This document shows, piece by piece, positions 6,032 through 6,048 of a stretch of DNA of 6,048 nt; the stretch's first letter is position 1; each line of letters begins with the position of its first letter. A program made the position numbers and the translations under genes. The DNA comes from Caldilineaceae bacterium (GTDB lineage Bacteria > Chloroflexota > Anaerolineae > Caldilineales > Caldilineaceae). The DNA lies in assembly GCA_028819675.1 (NCBI GenBank), contig JAPPKT010000235.1, positions 1 through 6,048 of the forward strand. The letters run 5' to 3'. The notes beneath the pieces were generated by a model that was given only the letters and a program-made list of their open reading frames with translations, had not been told where the DNA came from and ran no database searches.

Positions 6032-6048
6032 CTCCACAGCACACCCCA

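Overview
The window holds four protein-coding genes in two divergent pairs and no RNA genes, mobile elements or CRISPR arrays that I can see. The left pair reads leftwards: a glycoside-hydrolase-like gene of the GHL6 type, cut by the window edge (1-917), and a complete phytanoyl-CoA dioxygenase (PhyH) family gene (1120-1980). The right pair reads rightwards: a lipoprotein with a bacterial SH3 domain (2460-4085) and an acyl-CoA dehydrogenase that resembles plant short-chain acyl-CoA oxidase 4 (4718-5890). The 479-base stretch at 1981-2459 is the divergent intergenic region between the pairs. A strong promoter-like sequence at 6003-6031 points out of the right edge, towards a gene not in the window.

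The likely source is a bacterium with moderately high GC, probably of the Chloroflexota (Caldilinea, Anaerolinea or SAR202-like lineages). This is an inference from protein style: lipoproteins with a single SH3b domain of the NVRAGPGTDYP...GWLHGDYVS type, PhyH-family oxygenases and GHL6-type hydrolases are common together in such genomes. No marker gene in the window proves the taxonomy.

The genes do not form one obvious pathway. The GHL6 protein suggests use of a glycan or glycoside. The PhyH protein is a non-haem Fe(II)/2-oxoglutarate oxygenase of unknown substrate. The acyl-CoA dehydrogenase fits beta-oxidation of acyl-CoAs. The lipoprotein is probably anchored outside the cytoplasmic membrane and may bind cell wall or other ligands. 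Together they fit a heterotroph that consumes sugars and acyl compounds, but each gene has its own ribosome binding site and the spacings are large (202 and 632 bases), so co-transcription within each pair is uncertain.

The most noteworthy observation is that the lipoprotein has one domain duplicated on both sides of its SH3b domain. Next is the acyl-CoA dehydrogenase, which has the overall form of the glutaryl-CoA dehydrogenase/ACX4 branch but lacks the arginine that glutaryl-CoA dehydrogenases use to hold the substrate carboxylate. I found no convincing new biological system.
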